Shown piece by piece: positions 9,460-18,966 of a stretch of 59,489 bases of DNA. Both the position numbers and the translations under genes were made by a program. Below the pieces are notes generated by a model. The model was not told where the DNA came from, did no database searches, and was given only the letters and a program-made list of their open reading frames with translations. The stretch is from positions 1 through 59,489 of the forward strand of contig NZ_BOOG01000047.1 of NCBI RefSeq assembly GCF_016863115.1, read 5' to 3'. Within the stretch, counting starts at the first letter, position 1. Each line of letters starts with the position of its first letter. Source of the DNA: Sphaerimonospora thailandensis. Its GTDB lineage: Bacteria > Actinomycetota > Actinomycetes > Streptosporangiales > Streptosporangiaceae.

Positions 9460-11504
9460 CGGACCTTCTCCAACCGATTCTTCGCGCCGCGGCGGAGGTG
9501 ATTCTCTCCCGGCCAGGACTGAACGGGGAAGAACACGACGCGGCGCGATTCGCCGTCGAAAATCGCCAGATGATCGTCGATGCGCTGGTCCAGGTCCCGG
9601 CTCTCCGCTCCAAACTCCGGCGTGACCTGCGGATCAACCGCGACCAGCCGGACCTGAAGGCCGTCGCCACGCTACTTCTGTCCCCTGACGACGACGTCGT
9701 CCAGGCCGGCCTACGTCTTGCGGAGCGGTTGGGCCGGCAGGACGACACTCGTCGCACCCTGCGCAAACGCCACCAGGCAAAGATCGACGATCTTCGTGGC
9801 AGACTGGAGACGGCCAGGGGGCGGCACGAGCACGCCCACAGAGCACTCCAGAGCGCCAAGGGCGCGCTCGCCGACGCGGAAAAGCGCGCGGAGGAGCTGG
9901 ACACCCAGGCGGCGGCCTTGCAACGGCGGCTGCACGATCCCCGCATTCTGGCGTCCACCCTGCTGGCGGCCCTGCAGCGGGTCCCCGACGCTGCCGACGG
10001 AGGGCCGGAGACCCGGGACCCGCGCAACCTCCGGGCCGAAACTCAGGAGCGGACCGAGCCTCCGTTTCTTCTCGCGGCCCAGGCGGCCGGTATCGCACCG
10101 GAGGCCCTCGCGACGGCGCTCCAGGCGATTGTCACGCCCTCGCGGCCAGTGCCGGCGCCTCCTCGGGTAACCGTCAGCGGGGAACGCCACCTTCGTGTTC
10201 ACCCTCTGGGAGGCGCCGACGAGATCGGCGGCTCCTGCATGCTCATCGAGGCAGGTGGGACCCGCCTGCTGGTCGACGCCGGACTTCGGCCCGGCGATCC
10301 GGCGCTCCCGCCGCGCGACATCGACCAGGCCCTCGCAGGGGCGGTTCATGCCGTCGTGGTCACGCACGCCCACACTGACCACTGCGGTTATGTCCCCGCT
10401 CTGGTCGAACGCCTTCCGGATCTGCGGATCTTGGCCACCCCGGAGACAACCGAGTTGATGCCCCGGATGTGGGCCGACTCAGCGAAGCTCATGAGCGAGC
10501 GGGAGCGGCTCCACCGCCGATGGGGCGCGGACAGCGAGGTCCTGTACCGGCGCGACGCGGTCGAGGCGGCCGTACAGCGCTGCGAGGAGGTCCCGTTCGG
10601 CGTCGTACGCAGGATCGGCGACCTCACCGTAGAGCTGTTCCCTGCCGGCCACATCCTCGGTGCCGCAGGGGTCGTCGTCCAAGCCGGCGGCCAACGCGTC
10701 GTCATCACCGGTGATATCTCCGGCTTCCGCCAAGAGACCGTGGACGGCTACTCCGTCCCGGACTCGGCACGTGAGGCGGATCTCCTCGTCATGGAGTCCA
10801 CCTGCTGTGCGGAGGACCACGACTCCCGGGAGACCCGCGTCAGGGACCTGGTCCGGGCCATCGAGGAGGTGTACACAGCCGGCGGGCGCGTGCTCATCCC
10901 GGCCTTCGCACTGGGGCGGGCGCAGGAGCTCGCCATGATCATGCGCAGGCATCTCCCGCACGTGCCCGTACTGCTCGACGGGATGGCCGCCGATGTGACG
11001 TCGTCGTTCGAGCGCATCACAGCGGACCGGTCGGCTCCTCTGCACATCCTCGGCGGCGGCGTGTCCCGCGCGCAACGTCCCGATGACCTGGACCTGTTCA
11101 CCTCCGGCGTCGTGATCACGACATCGGGCATGCTCACCGGGGGCCCTGCCGTTCAATGGGCCGCCCGGATCCTGCCGGAGCCCCGCAGTGCGCTGTTCCT
11201 CTCCGGTTATCAGGACGAGGAGTCCCCCGGCGCCAGGCTGCTCAGACTGGTCGAGGAGCAGACCTCGTACCTATCCATGAACGACCACGGCGTGGAGAAG
11301 GACATCCCGCTGCGTGCACGCATCGAGATGATGCGCCTGTCCGCGCACGCGGACAGGCGCGGGCTCCTCGACGTTGCCGACGAGGTGGGAGCCCGCGAGG
11401 TGATGCTCGTTCACGGCCTACGGCATCGCCAGCGGGACTTCGCCAAGGTCCTGGAGGTCCGGGGCCACAGCCCGGCGACGACCGGCCGGTGGGGTGGCGA
11501 GTGA
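9456..11504 (+). CDS. Beta-CASP metallo-beta-lactamase nuclease with N-terminal coiled coil
   Basis: A 682-residue protein whose GTG start overlaps the stop of the ATPase gene. Residues 1-240 are helical, with a coiled coil around 100-175 rich in Arg, Ala and Glu. The metallo-beta-lactamase fold begins near 247 (DEIGGSCMLIE). It has the zinc motif HAHTDHCG (about 303-310), the histidine in GHILGAAG (about 398), the aspartate in ITGDIS (about 418), VMESTCC (about 447) and a C-terminal LSAHADRRGL (about 628). This set is that of the CPSF73/RNase J-like beta-CASP RNA (or DNA) nucleases. All metal ligands seem intact, so I expect an active nuclease. The added N-terminal region probably docks to the partner ATPase, whose activity may gate it. 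Confidence 0.8.
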   Translation: MTDLLQPILRAAAEVILSRPGLNGEEHDAARFAVENRQMIVDALVQVPALRSKLRRDLRINRDQPDLKAVATLLLSPDDDVVQAGLRLAERLGRQDDTRRTLRKRHQAKIDDLRGRLETARGRHEHAHRALQSAKGALADAEKRAEELDTQAAALQRRLHDPRILASTLLAALQRVPDAADGGPETRDPRNLRAETQERTEPPFLLAAQAAGIAPEALATALQAIVTPSRPVPAPPRVTVSGERHLRVHPLGGADEIGGSCMLIEAGGTRLLVDAGLRPGDPALPPRDIDQALAGAVHAVVVTHAHTDHCGYVPALVERLPDLRILATPETTELMPRMWADSAKLMSERERLHRRWGADSEVLYRRDAVEAAVQRCEEVPFGVVRRIGDLTVELFPAGHILGAAGVVVQAGGQRVVITGDISGFRQETVDGYSVPDSAREADLLVMESTCCAEDHDSRETRVRDLVRAIEEVYTAGGRVLIPAFALGRAQELAMIMRRHLPHVPVLLDGMAADVTSSFERITADRSAPLHILGGGVSRAQRPDDLDLFTSGVVITTSGMLTGGPAVQWAARILPEPRSALFLSGYQDEESPGARLLRLVEEQTSYLSMNDHGVEKDIPLRARIEMMRLSAHADRRGLLDVADEVGAREVMLVHGLRHRQRDFAKVLEVRGHSPATTGRWGGE

Positions 11505-11529
11505 CCTCCTACCAGCCGGGGTCACCCCC

Positions 11530-11700
11530 GTTCGCCCTACAGCTTCACCTGCGCGGCGAACCAGACAAAGAAGGCGACCACGGACATGCTCGACGCCCTC
11601 GACTACCGTGAGATCCCGATCAAGTGGACCATCTGTGACGGGGGCCACGGTCGCAACGAGATCCGTACCGCGGGGCGGGGACCCTTCCCGCCGGACCTGA
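11530..11700 (+). pseudogene. Gene fragment of unknown family
   Basis: One frame without a credible start reads RSPYSFTCAANQTKK, then DMLDALDYREIPIKW, TICDGGHGRNE and PFPPDLMRRF. It looks like a protein interior but has no ribosome site and decays after about 11710. It lies between the beta-CASP gene and the molybdoenzyme, so it may mark the boundary between the conflict locus and the arsenic region. I cannot name the parent family. Confidence 0.3.
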
Positions 11701-11883
11701 TGAGGCGGTTCCGGATGGCATCAAGCTGCCGTGCACCTTGCTGCCTGCGCGATCCATTCCCAGAGCTCGCAAGCGAACACGAGAGTGGTGCTGACGCCCT
11801 GAGTTCGCGGCACATCGGACTCCTGGCACTGACCATGTCGTGACCATGTCGATGCGAGGAACCATTGCGACGGGAGAGACGCC

Positions 11884-14427
11884 ATGCTGGAAGAGGAGTC
11901 CTCACCGGCCGGAGAACGCACGGACTTCACCCGGCGCGGAGTTCTGCGCGGCGCACTGCTCGCGAGCGCCGGCGTGGCCGCCGGAGGACCGCCGGGGCTT
12001 GTTCCCTTCGCGGCTCAGGCGGCATTCGCCGCACCTCCCGCTGCCGGAGGTACGGACAAGTCGTCGATGCCTGACTTCAACGTGGATTCGTCCGCGCTGA
12101 GCCCCGACCGTACGGTGCACAGCGCCTGCCAGTTCTGCAACAGCAACTGCGGGATCGAGGTGACGCTCAAGTTGGGCCGGATCCTCGAAGTCCGCGGAGA
12201 GCAACGGGATCCGGTACAGGCCGGCAACCTGTGCGTCAAAGCCCCCATGATGACCGAGTTCGTCTACAACCGCCTGCGGCTCACCAGGCCCCTGCGCCGC
12301 GTCTCCGGGCGGAAGGGCGACCCGAAGAGTCGCTTCGAGCCCATTTCGTGGGACGAGGCCCTGAACATCATCGCTCGCCGCTGGCTCGCGCTGCGAGACG
12401 CCGGGGAGGCGCGTGCGATCGCGAACCGGACGACCGGCCGGCTCCCCCGGGGAACAGGAGCGCTCGTCTCCCGAGTCTTCGCCCTGCTGGGAAGTCCCAA
12501 CGACACCGACGTCGGCCCTGTCTGCAACGACGCCGGAGGCAACGCCCTGGCCGCCACCTTCGGGCTGGGCAACTTCACCAACGGCTACGGCGTCGACGGA
12601 GCGACCGGCAAGGAGGACCTGGGGTCGGCGAAGTTCCTCCTGCTGCTGGGCACGAACCAGGCGGAGACGCACCCGGTGACCTTCGCCCACCTGCTGCGCA
12701 ACCGGAAGCGTACCGGTGCGCGGCTGGTGGTCGTCGATCCGCGCAGCACCCCGACCACCGCGCACGCGGATCAATGGATCGCCCCCAAACCGCACACGGA
12801 CTTCGCGCTCGCCCTCGGCATGCTGCATCACATCGTCACCGCGAAGTTGCACGACAAAGCCTTCGTCGACCGGTGGGTGCTCGGGTTCGAGGAGCTGCGA
12901 AACCACCTGAAGGCCAAGGGCTACACCCCTGAATGGGCCGCGGGCGTCACGGGCGTGTCCGCCGCGACGATCCGGCGACTGGCCGTCGACTACGCCACCA
13001 GGCGGCCTGCCGCCATCTTCTGCAACGCGGGCATCTCACATCAGCTCGGCGCTTTCGACACCTACCGTACGCTCGCGATGCTGGCCGCGGTCACCGGCAA
13101 CATCGGCGTCCCCGGCGGAGGATGCAATTTCATGCACAATACCTGGCCCGGCGGGCTGAACCTTCCATCGCTGAAGGTGGCGACACCGAGCCGGGGTCCG
13201 GCGTTGCCGGTCGGTCCGGACACGTTCGCGGAGTCGATCCTCACCGGCAGGCCCTACCGTCTCAAGGCCGTGATGACCGAAGGCAACCCGCTGATCAGCT
13301 CGGCCAACACCGGCAAGGTGCGGGAGGCGTTCGCGAAGCTGGACTTCTACGTGTACACGGGCCTGTTCATGGAAGAGGCCGCGTACTACGCCGACATCAT
13401 CCTGCCTGTCTGCAGCGGTCTGGAGTTCGAGGGCGTCTACATGCGTCGCGACGACCGGGCCATCCGCTGGCAGGACGCCGCCGTGGAACGCGTCGGCCAA
13501 TCACGGTCGGACATCGAGATCTGGATCGATCTGGCCCACGCCCTGGGCCGCAACGACCGGCGCCACCCCGATTCTTACTGGACCGACGCCTTCCCGGCCG
13601 AGTGGAAGAGCTACCCGAAGCTGTGGGACGCCTTCGTCGCCAACACCCCGGGCATGGGCGGCATGACTCGCGACCGGCTTCGGTCCCGTGCCGAACCTCT
13701 GCGTTGGCCCTGCCCCACGACCGATCATCCGGGCGTCAGCACCTTGTACCTGGATCACCCGAGCTGGTACGGCGCCGCCGAGTCACTCGATCCCGCCAAC
13801 CACGGCAAGAGGTTCCTTACCCCCAGCGGCAGAATCGAGATCACCACGCCGAGCCTGGAGAGCAGGCTCGCGCCGAGCGGACACCATGCCCTGCCGATCT
13901 TCTACACCCATCCGGAGGTGACGGGCGCGAACCCCACCATCGCGTACGAGGACCGGTTCATCCCGAATCCGATCAATCCGGCGGCCCTCACCAGGCCCGT
14001 TCGTCTCGGCGTGCCGGGCTCCGGGGCCGTCCACGCCGAATATCCCCTCATGGGGATGACCGGCCGGCCGAGCGTGGCGCACTTCGCCTCCGTCACCCAC
14101 TGGACTCCGACCGGTAAGCGCCTGAACGGGATCCGGCTGGTGCAGATCCATCCCAGCACCGCGCGCGAGCTCGGCATCGCCGACGGCGACACGGTGATCG
14201 TGGAGAGCCCGCGCGGTTCTGTCACCGGTACGGCGCTGCTGGACAGCGGAATCCGCGTCGACACCGTCTTCGTGCCCAACACCTTCGGCCCGGCCCAACA
14301 GGTCGGCGACGACTACGGCGATCCGCGTTACGAGCCGGCGAACATGCTGATCGACGACCGGCTCCACGACAACCTCTCGGGCCAGCAGGCGTACAAATGC
14401 TTCGCCTGCCGGGTCCGCAGGAAGTGA
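11884..14427 (+). CDS. Exported molybdopterin oxidoreductase (DMSO reductase family)
   Basis: An 847-residue protein with a strong ribosome site (GGGAGAGACGCC). The N-terminus has a twin-arginine signal (TRRGVLRGALLASAG, then an Ala-rich stretch), so the folded enzyme should be exported. Cys82, Cys85, Cys89 and Cys117 form a C-x2-C-x3-C-x27-C [4Fe-4S] site. Cys214 in GSPNDTDVGPVCNDAGGN is in the place of a Mo-coordinating cysteine, as in the nitrate, polysulfide and arsenate reductase branches. The C-terminal beta-barrel (LGIADGDTVIVESPRGSV) is present. No Fe-S or membrane-anchor subunit lies next to it. In this setting an arsenate/arsenite or other oxyanion redox role is plausible. It is not an AioA-type arsenite oxidase, which lacks the fourth Fe-S cysteine and a protein Mo ligand. 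Confidence 0.8.
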   Translation: MLEEESSPAGERTDFTRRGVLRGALLASAGVAAGGPPGLVPFAAQAAFAAPPAAGGTDKSSMPDFNVDSSALSPDRTVHSACQFCNSNCGIEVTLKLGRILEVRGEQRDPVQAGNLCVKAPMMTEFVYNRLRLTRPLRRVSGRKGDPKSRFEPISWDEALNIIARRWLALRDAGEARAIANRTTGRLPRGTGALVSRVFALLGSPNDTDVGPVCNDAGGNALAATFGLGNFTNGYGVDGATGKEDLGSAKFLLLLGTNQAETHPVTFAHLLRNRKRTGARLVVVDPRSTPTTAHADQWIAPKPHTDFALALGMLHHIVTAKLHDKAFVDRWVLGFEELRNHLKAKGYTPEWAAGVTGVSAATIRRLAVDYATRRPAAIFCNAGISHQLGAFDTYRTLAMLAAVTGNIGVPGGGCNFMHNTWPGGLNLPSLKVATPSRGPALPVGPDTFAESILTGRPYRLKAVMTEGNPLISSANTGKVREAFAKLDFYVYTGLFMEEAAYYADIILPVCSGLEFEGVYMRRDDRAIRWQDAAVERVGQSRSDIEIWIDLAHALGRNDRRHPDSYWTDAFPAEWKSYPKLWDAFVANTPGMGGMTRDRLRSRAEPLRWPCPTTDHPGVSTLYLDHPSWYGAAESLDPANHGKRFLTPSGRIEITTPSLESRLAPSGHHALPIFYTHPEVTGANPTIAYEDRFIPNPINPAALTRPVRLGVPGSGAVHAEYPLMGMTGRPSVAHFASVTHWTPTGKRLNGIRLVQIHPSTARELGIADGDTVIVESPRGSVTGTALLDSGIRVDTVFVPNTFGPAQQVGDDYGDPRYEPANMLIDDRLHDNLSGQQAYKCFACRVRRK

Positions 14428-14593
14428 CGCACGCAGGCATCCGGTCCGGTCGCGGTCGCGACGTCCCAGCCGGCGCCCGGGGGGAGCGCGGGGTACGGCG
14501 AGACGCCCTGACCTGTCCCCCTTCCACGGGGCATCACGGATGTGCGGTGGGGCTGGAGGCAGGGATCGGTCATACGGCAATCTTCCTATCGTT

Positions 14594-15562
14594 TCAGTCA
14601 CCCGTCAGGGATGGGAACGGGGATGGGACGGCGTCCACGCGATGCGTGCGCATTCCGGTAAGAAAGGCCGACCTGTAGGGACGCAGGTCGACGTCGCCTG
14701 TCGCACCGAACATCTCCAGTCTCAGGTCCGGTCCACGCACCGGCCGACCGTCGTCGCCGGTGGCGTAGGCAAGGACGAAGGACGGATCGGTGAGCGCGCT
14801 CAGACCCACGATCCGGTCGGCCTGGTCCGAGCCCGAGCCGGGATCCACGAGATGCGACGGCACGGAGACGAACCCGAGGCGGCTCTTGAAGCCGAACAGG
14901 CCCGGCTTGACCATGTGGCCGTAGAGGTTGGGATCACTGCCGAGGCTGACCCAGCCGAATCCGCGCCGGCGGGCCTCCTCGATCACCTTCATGTACAGCA
15001 GCCGCGGGAGCCCCGCCGCACGGTGGTGGGGCACCACCGCGGAGAAGCGCGCCCGCACCTCGTCCTTCTCGCGGGACTGCAGGCTGAGACAGGCTCCGGC
15101 CAAATCGGCGCCGTCCCAGACGCACACGGCGAAGTACTGATCGGCCGCGGCCAGGATCTGGGCCCGCTGCGCGCTCGCGCCCGCCCATCCGTGCCGCATC
15201 TTGCCGACCTCACGCTCGTACAGCGGCAGGAACAGTTCGAGCAGCCCCGCCGAGACCGGACGGATCTCGAATCTCACCCCGGTGGCGCGGACACGGCGGC
15301 GTGCCGCGAAGACGTTGCGCCTGTCCTTGCTCGGAAGTCGCGCCAGATAGTCGTGCTCGGTCTCGGCCGTGGCCGTCCGCCAGACGACGACCTGGGGTTT
15401 GGGGAAGAATCCCGCCGCGGCCAGCTCCGCCCATCGGGCGAGCGGCGGGTCCTGCACCCGTACGATGTCGACCTCGCCTCGGCATGCTGTCCAATCGCCG
15501 TTGAGCGCCTCTTCCACGTCGACGACAGCCATGGGGACGCCGAAGGCCACGGTCCGCATCAT
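14594..15562 (-). CDS. GNAT-like (FemAB/BioF2-type) transferase
   Basis: A 322-residue cytosolic protein whose ATGA start overlaps the stop of the P-type ATPase gene and follows GGAGGAG. The middle part ([24 protein letters not shown], then [35 protein letters not shown] and [15 protein letters not shown]) has the layout of the PF13480-type acyl or aminoacyl transferases in the GNAT/FemAB superfamily. Such proteins transfer acyl, fatty-acyl or aminoacyl groups to amines. It is the last gene of unit III. N-acylation is the known self-protection step for arsinothricin (ArsN1) and phosphinothricin, so protection or tailoring of an amino-arsonate is a reasonable inference. The substrate cannot be read from sequence. 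Confidence 0.65.
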   Translation of the reverse strand: MMRTVAFGVPMAVVDVEEALNGDWTACRGEVDIVRVQDPPLARWAELAAAGFFPKPQVVVWRTATAETEHDYLARLPSKDRRNVFAARRRVRATGVRFEIRPVSAGLLELFLPLYEREVGKMRHGWAGASAQRAQILAAADQYFAVCVWDGADLAGACLSLQSREKDEVRARFSAVVPHHRAAGLPRLLYMKVIEEARRRGFGWVSLGSDPNLYGHMVKPGLFGFKSRLGFVSVPSHLVDPGSGSDQADRIVGLSALTDPSFVLAYATGDDGRPVRGPDLRLEMFGATGDVDLRPYRSAFLTGMRTHRVDAVPSPFPSLTGD

Positions 15563-17832
15563 CGGTTCTCCTCCGCGGCGGCGCGGAAGCGCTGCAGTCT
15601 GAGGCTGTTGCTGAGGACGAACAGGCTGGACGCCGCCATCGCGGCTCCGGCGACCATCGGGTTCAGCAGCCCGAGGATCGCAAGAGGAACGGCCGCCACG
15701 TTGTAGGCGAAGGCCCAGAAGAGGTTGCCTTTGATCGTCCCGAGGGTCCGCCTGGACAGCCGTACGGCATCGGCCGCGGCGCGCAGGTCCCCCCGCACGA
15801 GCGTGATGTCGCCCGCCTCGATCGCGGCGTCCGCACCTGTGCCCATGGCGATGCCCAGGTCCGCCTGAGCGAGAGCGGCGGCGTCGTTCACCCCGTCGCC
15901 CACCATGGCCACGACCCGCCCGTCCCGCTGCAGTCTCTGGATGACCGCCACCTTGCCCGCCGGCATGACCTCGGCCTCGATCTCGGTGATCCCGACCCGC
16001 GCGGCCACCGATTCCGCGGCTCGCCGGTTGTCGCCGGTCAGCAGGATCGGCGTCAGGTCCAGTCTCCGCATCTCCGCCACGGCCTCGGCGCTGGTCGGCT
16101 TCACCGTGTCCGCGACGACGAGCACGCCGCGGACCCGCCCCTCCCAGCCGACGAGAACCGGCGTGAGACCGAGAGCCTCCGCTTCTCCGATCGCCTTGTC
16201 CAGTTCGGGCGTGGTCGGCGCCTCCGTCTCCAGCCACGACGCCCGGCCTACGCGTACCGCGACCCCCTCGACTTCACCGCGTACCCCCAGGCCCGCGCTG
16301 CCTTCGAAATCGGAAACCGGGGGAAGCGTTCCCAGGCGCTCGCGTGCCCCGGCCGCGATGGCCCGCGCGATCGGATGCTCCGAGGCGTCTTCGAGCGCAC
16401 CGGCGAGCCTGAGCAGTCGGTCGGCGTCCTCTCCGTGGCCGGGTACGACATCGGCCAGTCGCATCGATCCGGCGGTGACCGTACCCGTCTTGTCAAGAAC
16501 GATGGTGTCGATGCGTCTGGTCGATTCCAGGATCTCCGGGCCGCGTATGAGGATCCCCAGCTGGGCGCCGCGGCCCGTACCCACCAGGAGCGCGGTCGGC
16601 GTCGCCAGGCCGAGCGCGCACGGACAGGCGACGACCAGGACGGAGACGGCGGCGGTCATCGCTCCGGCGACGTCGAGTCCGTTGCCCAGCCAGAAGCCGA
16701 ACGCGGCGACGGCCACCGCCACGACGACGGGAACGAACACGGCCGCCACCCGGTCGGCGAGGCGCTGCACGGGGGCCTTGCCCGCCTGCGCCTCGGTGAC
16801 CAGCCGTGTCATCTGGGCGAGCTGGGTGTCGGCACCGATCCGCGTCGCCCTGACGACCAGACGCCCGCTCGTGTTGACGGTGGCGCCGACGACCGATGAC
16901 TCCGGGCCCACCTCGACCGGAACGCTCTCGCCTGTGAGCATGGAGGCGTCCACGGCGGAAGCGCCTTCGACGACCACACCGTCGGCGGCGATCTTCTCCC
17001 CCGGCCGGACCACGAACAGCTCTCCGACCGCCAGCCGGTCGATGGGCACCCGGACCTCGCGGCCGTTTCGCATCACCGCGACGTCCTTGGCCCCGAGCTC
17101 CAGCAGCGCCCGCAGCGCGGCGCCCGCCCGCCGCTTGGACCGGTGCTCGGCATAGCGGCCGGCCAGGATGAAGACGGTGAGAGCGGCGGCGACCTCGAGG
17201 TAGATGTGGTGCGATCCCTCACCCGATATCGGCCGCATCACGAACGGCATTCGCATGCCCGGGATGCCGGCGTATCCGAAGAAGAGCGCATAGATCGACC
17301 AGCCGAATGCCGCGATCACCCCGAGCGATATCAGCGTGTCCATCGTCGCGGAGGCGTGCCGCAGGTTCTTCCATGCGGCGACGTGGAACGGCCACGCACC
17401 CCAGACCGCCACAGGCGCGGCCAGTGTCAGTGACAGCCACTGCCAGTAGTCGAACTGGAGTGGAGTGATCATCGCCATCGCGACGACCGGCACGGCGAGC
17501 CCCGCGGAGATCAGGAGCCGCCGCCGTAAGACGGACAGGGAGCCGTCATCGGTACGCTCGTCGCTCTCGGCCCCCTCCGCGGCCACGGGTTCGGGCTCTG
17601 GGAGGGCCGCGGTGTATCCGAGGCCTTCGATCACCGCGATCAGATCGTCGACCGAGACTCCGGCGTCGTATTCGACATGCGCCTGCTCAACGGCCAGGTT
17701 GACCTCGGCCCGTACGCCTTCCATCCGATTGAGCTTGCGTTCGATCCGCGCCGAGCACGAGCCACATGTCATGCCGCCGATCAACAGGGTGACCTCGGAT
17801 CGTGCCGCCAGCGGCAGAGCTGTTCCGGACAC
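15559..17832 (-). CDS. CopA-like heavy-metal P1B-type ATPase
   Basis: A 757-residue protein. It has an N-terminal HMA domain with GMTCGSC (residues 20-26), a membrane part with the [11 protein letters not shown] transport motif (about 401-411), the phosphorylation motif DKTGT (about 445-449), SEHPIARAI and [10 protein letters not shown]. The CPC motif plus the HMA GMTCxxC are those of Cu(I)/Ag(I)-exporting P1B-1 ATPases. It sits 23 bases after a 33-codon membrane peptide and two genes after a CopZ-like chaperone. Presence in an arsenic operon suggests either copper co-resistance or use on a thiol-bound soft metal or metalloid. Copper is the default from family knowledge. Expression is expected with unit III. 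Confidence 0.85.
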   Translation of the reverse strand: MSGTALPLAARSEVTLLIGGMTCGSCSARIERKLNRMEGVRAEVNLAVEQAHVEYDAGVSVDDLIAVIEGLGYTAALPEPEPVAAEGAESDERTDDGSLSVLRRRLLISAGLAVPVVAMAMITPLQFDYWQWLSLTLAAPVAVWGAWPFHVAAWKNLRHASATMDTLISLGVIAAFGWSIYALFFGYAGIPGMRMPFVMRPISGEGSHHIYLEVAAALTVFILAGRYAEHRSKRRAGAALRALLELGAKDVAVMRNGREVRVPIDRLAVGELFVVRPGEKIAADGVVVEGASAVDASMLTGESVPVEVGPESSVVGATVNTSGRLVVRATRIGADTQLAQMTRLVTEAQAGKAPVQRLADRVAAVFVPVVVAVAVAAFGFWLGNGLDVAGAMTAAVSVLVVACPCALGLATPTALLVGTGRGAQLGILIRGPEILESTRRIDTIVLDKTGTVTAGSMRLADVVPGHGEDADRLLRLAGALEDASEHPIARAIAAGARERLGTLPPVSDFEGSAGLGVRGEVEGVAVRVGRASWLETEAPTTPELDKAIGEAEALGLTPVLVGWEGRVRGVLVVADTVKPTSAEAVAEMRRLDLTPILLTGDNRRAAESVAARVGITEIEAEVMPAGKVAVIQRLQRDGRVVAMVGDGVNDAAALAQADLGIAMGTGADAAIEAGDITLVRGDLRAAADAVRLSRRTLGTIKGNLFWAFAYNVAAVPLAILGLLNPMVAGAAMAASSLFVLSNSLRLQRFRAAAEENR

Positions 17833-17855
17833 GGCTATCTCCTCTCGACCCGCGA

Positions 17856-17957
17856 TCAGAACTCGACTGGAGGCACCGCCGTGCCCAGCGCGTAGGACAG
17901 CAGGAAGACCACGGCCAGCAGCGCCAGGAAACCCGCGATCTTGACACTGCTTCTCAT
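17856..17957 (-). CDS. Small single-pass membrane peptide (33 aa) in the copZ-copA unit
   Basis: Its ATG overlaps the TGA stop of the HMA-domain gene (ATGA). It encodes [17 protein letters not shown], continues through a Leu/Ala-rich helix and ends VPPVEF. Two positive residues precede one hydrophobic helix, so a small inner-membrane protein is expected. Position between chaperone and ATPase suggests an accessory to transport. It has no cysteine. Confidence 0.65.
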   Translation of the reverse strand: MRSSVKIAGFLALLAVVFLLSYALGTAVPPVEF

Positions 17958-18175
17958 GAGAGGATCCCGGCGAACCGGTATCCGCTCTTCTCCACGGCGG
18001 CCTGGACGGCTTCCTCGGAGACAGGTGCGGCTGAGCTGAGCTGAACCCGCCCGGCCTTCGGGTCGACCTCGATCACATCGACACCCGGAATGCCGGTGGT
18101 CAAAGCACTGCGCACCCGGTTGGCGCAGCCGCCGCACGTCATGCCTTCAACCGCATATGTGGTGACGACGCTCAC
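17954..18175 (-). CDS. CopZ-like heavy-metal chaperone (HMA domain)
   Basis: A 73-residue single-domain protein with [11 protein letters not shown] near the N-terminus, the Cu(I)-binding MxCxxC loop of HMA/CopZ proteins, followed by the usual beta-alpha-beta pattern ([15 protein letters not shown]). It would carry a soft metal ion to the P-type ATPase encoded two genes later. It overlaps the small membrane peptide by ATGA. A copper chaperone is the default, and binding of As(III) by the two cysteines is chemically possible but unproven. Confidence 0.85.
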   Translation of the reverse strand: MSVVTTYAVEGMTCGGCANRVRSALTTGIPGVDVIEVDPKAGRVQLSSAAPVSEEAVQAAVEKSGYRFAGILS

Positions 18176-18216
18176 GACATGTTCCTTTCAGGTTTGGTTG
18201 TCAGGGCAGGTGGCAT

Positions 18217-18657
18217 TCATCTGGCCCGGACGTCGAAACGCATGGCGGCCGGTGCCGCCGAACCGCGGCTCACCTGGATCGTGACGACCCAGAAGCCGGT
18301 CATGCCGAGAACGAGCCTCGCTTCGTAGGCGTCGCCGTTGAGGGTGGCCGTCTGCTCGGAAGATCTCTGCATGTTCATGCTGGGCATGTCGTAGTTGACC
18401 TTCACGGTGGCGTCGCGGACGGGTTCGCCGGCCGAATCCCTGATCGTGAACTGGGCCACGGCGACCATGCCGCCCTTCGCCGGACACGGAACCGTCGTGA
18501 ACCGCACGGTGAGCCCGGCACCCTGCTTCTCCGTCTGGCACGCCGCAGGTGAGGTCGTCTCGTCGGCCCTGCTCTGCGCGCAGCCGGCCACCGCCGTCGC
18601 GACGAGGAACGCGGCGAGGAGCCCGGCGACCGCGGTGCGAATTGAGCGCCTGCTCAT
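18217..18657 (-). CDS. Lipoprotein with FixH/YtkA-like beta domain
   Basis: A 146-residue protein. I chose the ATG at 18657 because it follows GGGAGGGAAACG, and the residues upstream in frame are a shadow of the CCG peptide gene. MSRRSIRTAVAGLLAAFLV leads to the lipobox VAGC, so it is an exported lipoprotein. The mature part has a beta-sandwich pattern (FTIRDSAGEPVRDATVKVNY, then DMPSMNM) of the FixH/YtkA type, with a Met-rich loop and two Cys after the lipidated one. Such proteins are often encoded beside copper-handling genes. A role in extracytoplasmic metal or metalloid binding is inferred. Confidence 0.65.
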   Translation of the reverse strand: MSRRSIRTAVAGLLAAFLVATAVAGCAQSRADETTSPAACQTEKQGAGLTVRFTTVPCPAKGGMVAVAQFTIRDSAGEPVRDATVKVNYDMPSMNMQRSSEQTATLNGDAYEARLVLGMTGFWVVTIQVSRGSAAPAAMRFDVRAR

Positions 18658-18685
18658 CGTTTCCCTCCCGACTGGATATCGCGCC

Positions 18686-18964
18686 CTATCCGCAGCACGA
18701 ACTCTTGACAGCGGGGGTGGTCTCCTCGCCCGCCTTCGGCTTGGGACCGCAGCACGACGCCTTTTCGACGTGTACGGCCCCGGTCTCGGCGGCCCCGGTC
18801 CCGGCGGCCGCGGCATCGGCGGCCCCGGTTTTGGGAGCCGCGGTTCTGGGGCCGCAGCACGAACTCTTGCTCTCGGCCTGAGTGACGGGCAACGGCTCGT
18901 TGTTCGCGGCGGCCCAGAAAAGCCGACCGACACTCTGTCCGACACTCTGTCCGGTGGTGGACAT
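18686..18964 (-). CDS. 92-aa peptide with three CCG motifs (putative As/soft-metal-binding or RiPP-like)
   Basis: The ATG lies 2 bases after the ABC exporter stop, and the ribosome site GGGAGGAAG is formed by the exporter's last codons, so translation is coupled. The leader (MSTTGQSVGQSVGRLFWAAA) is followed by three near-identical blocks: KSSCCGPR (Cys36-37), KASCCGPKP (Cys71-72) and KSSCCG (Cys90-91) at the extreme C-terminus. They are separated by low-complexity Ala/Gly/Thr/Pro/Lys spacers. There is no signal peptide or other cysteine. Vicinal cysteines are classic As(III) ligands. It may be an arsenic-binding peptide, a carrier on which a product is assembled, or a RiPP precursor exported by the adjacent ABC pair. 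Family unknown to me. Confidence 0.75.
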   Translation of the reverse strand: MSTTGQSVGQSVGRLFWAAANNEPLPVTQAESKSSCCGPRTAAPKTGAADAAAAGTGAAETGAVHVEKASCCGPKPKAGEETTPAVKSSCCG

Positions 18965-18966
18965 GG

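Noticed and set aside
11884-14427. Arsenite oxidase AioA
   Set aside because: AioA has a [3Fe-4S] site and no protein ligand to Mo. This protein has four Fe-S cysteines and a Cys at the Mo position, so it is another branch of the family.
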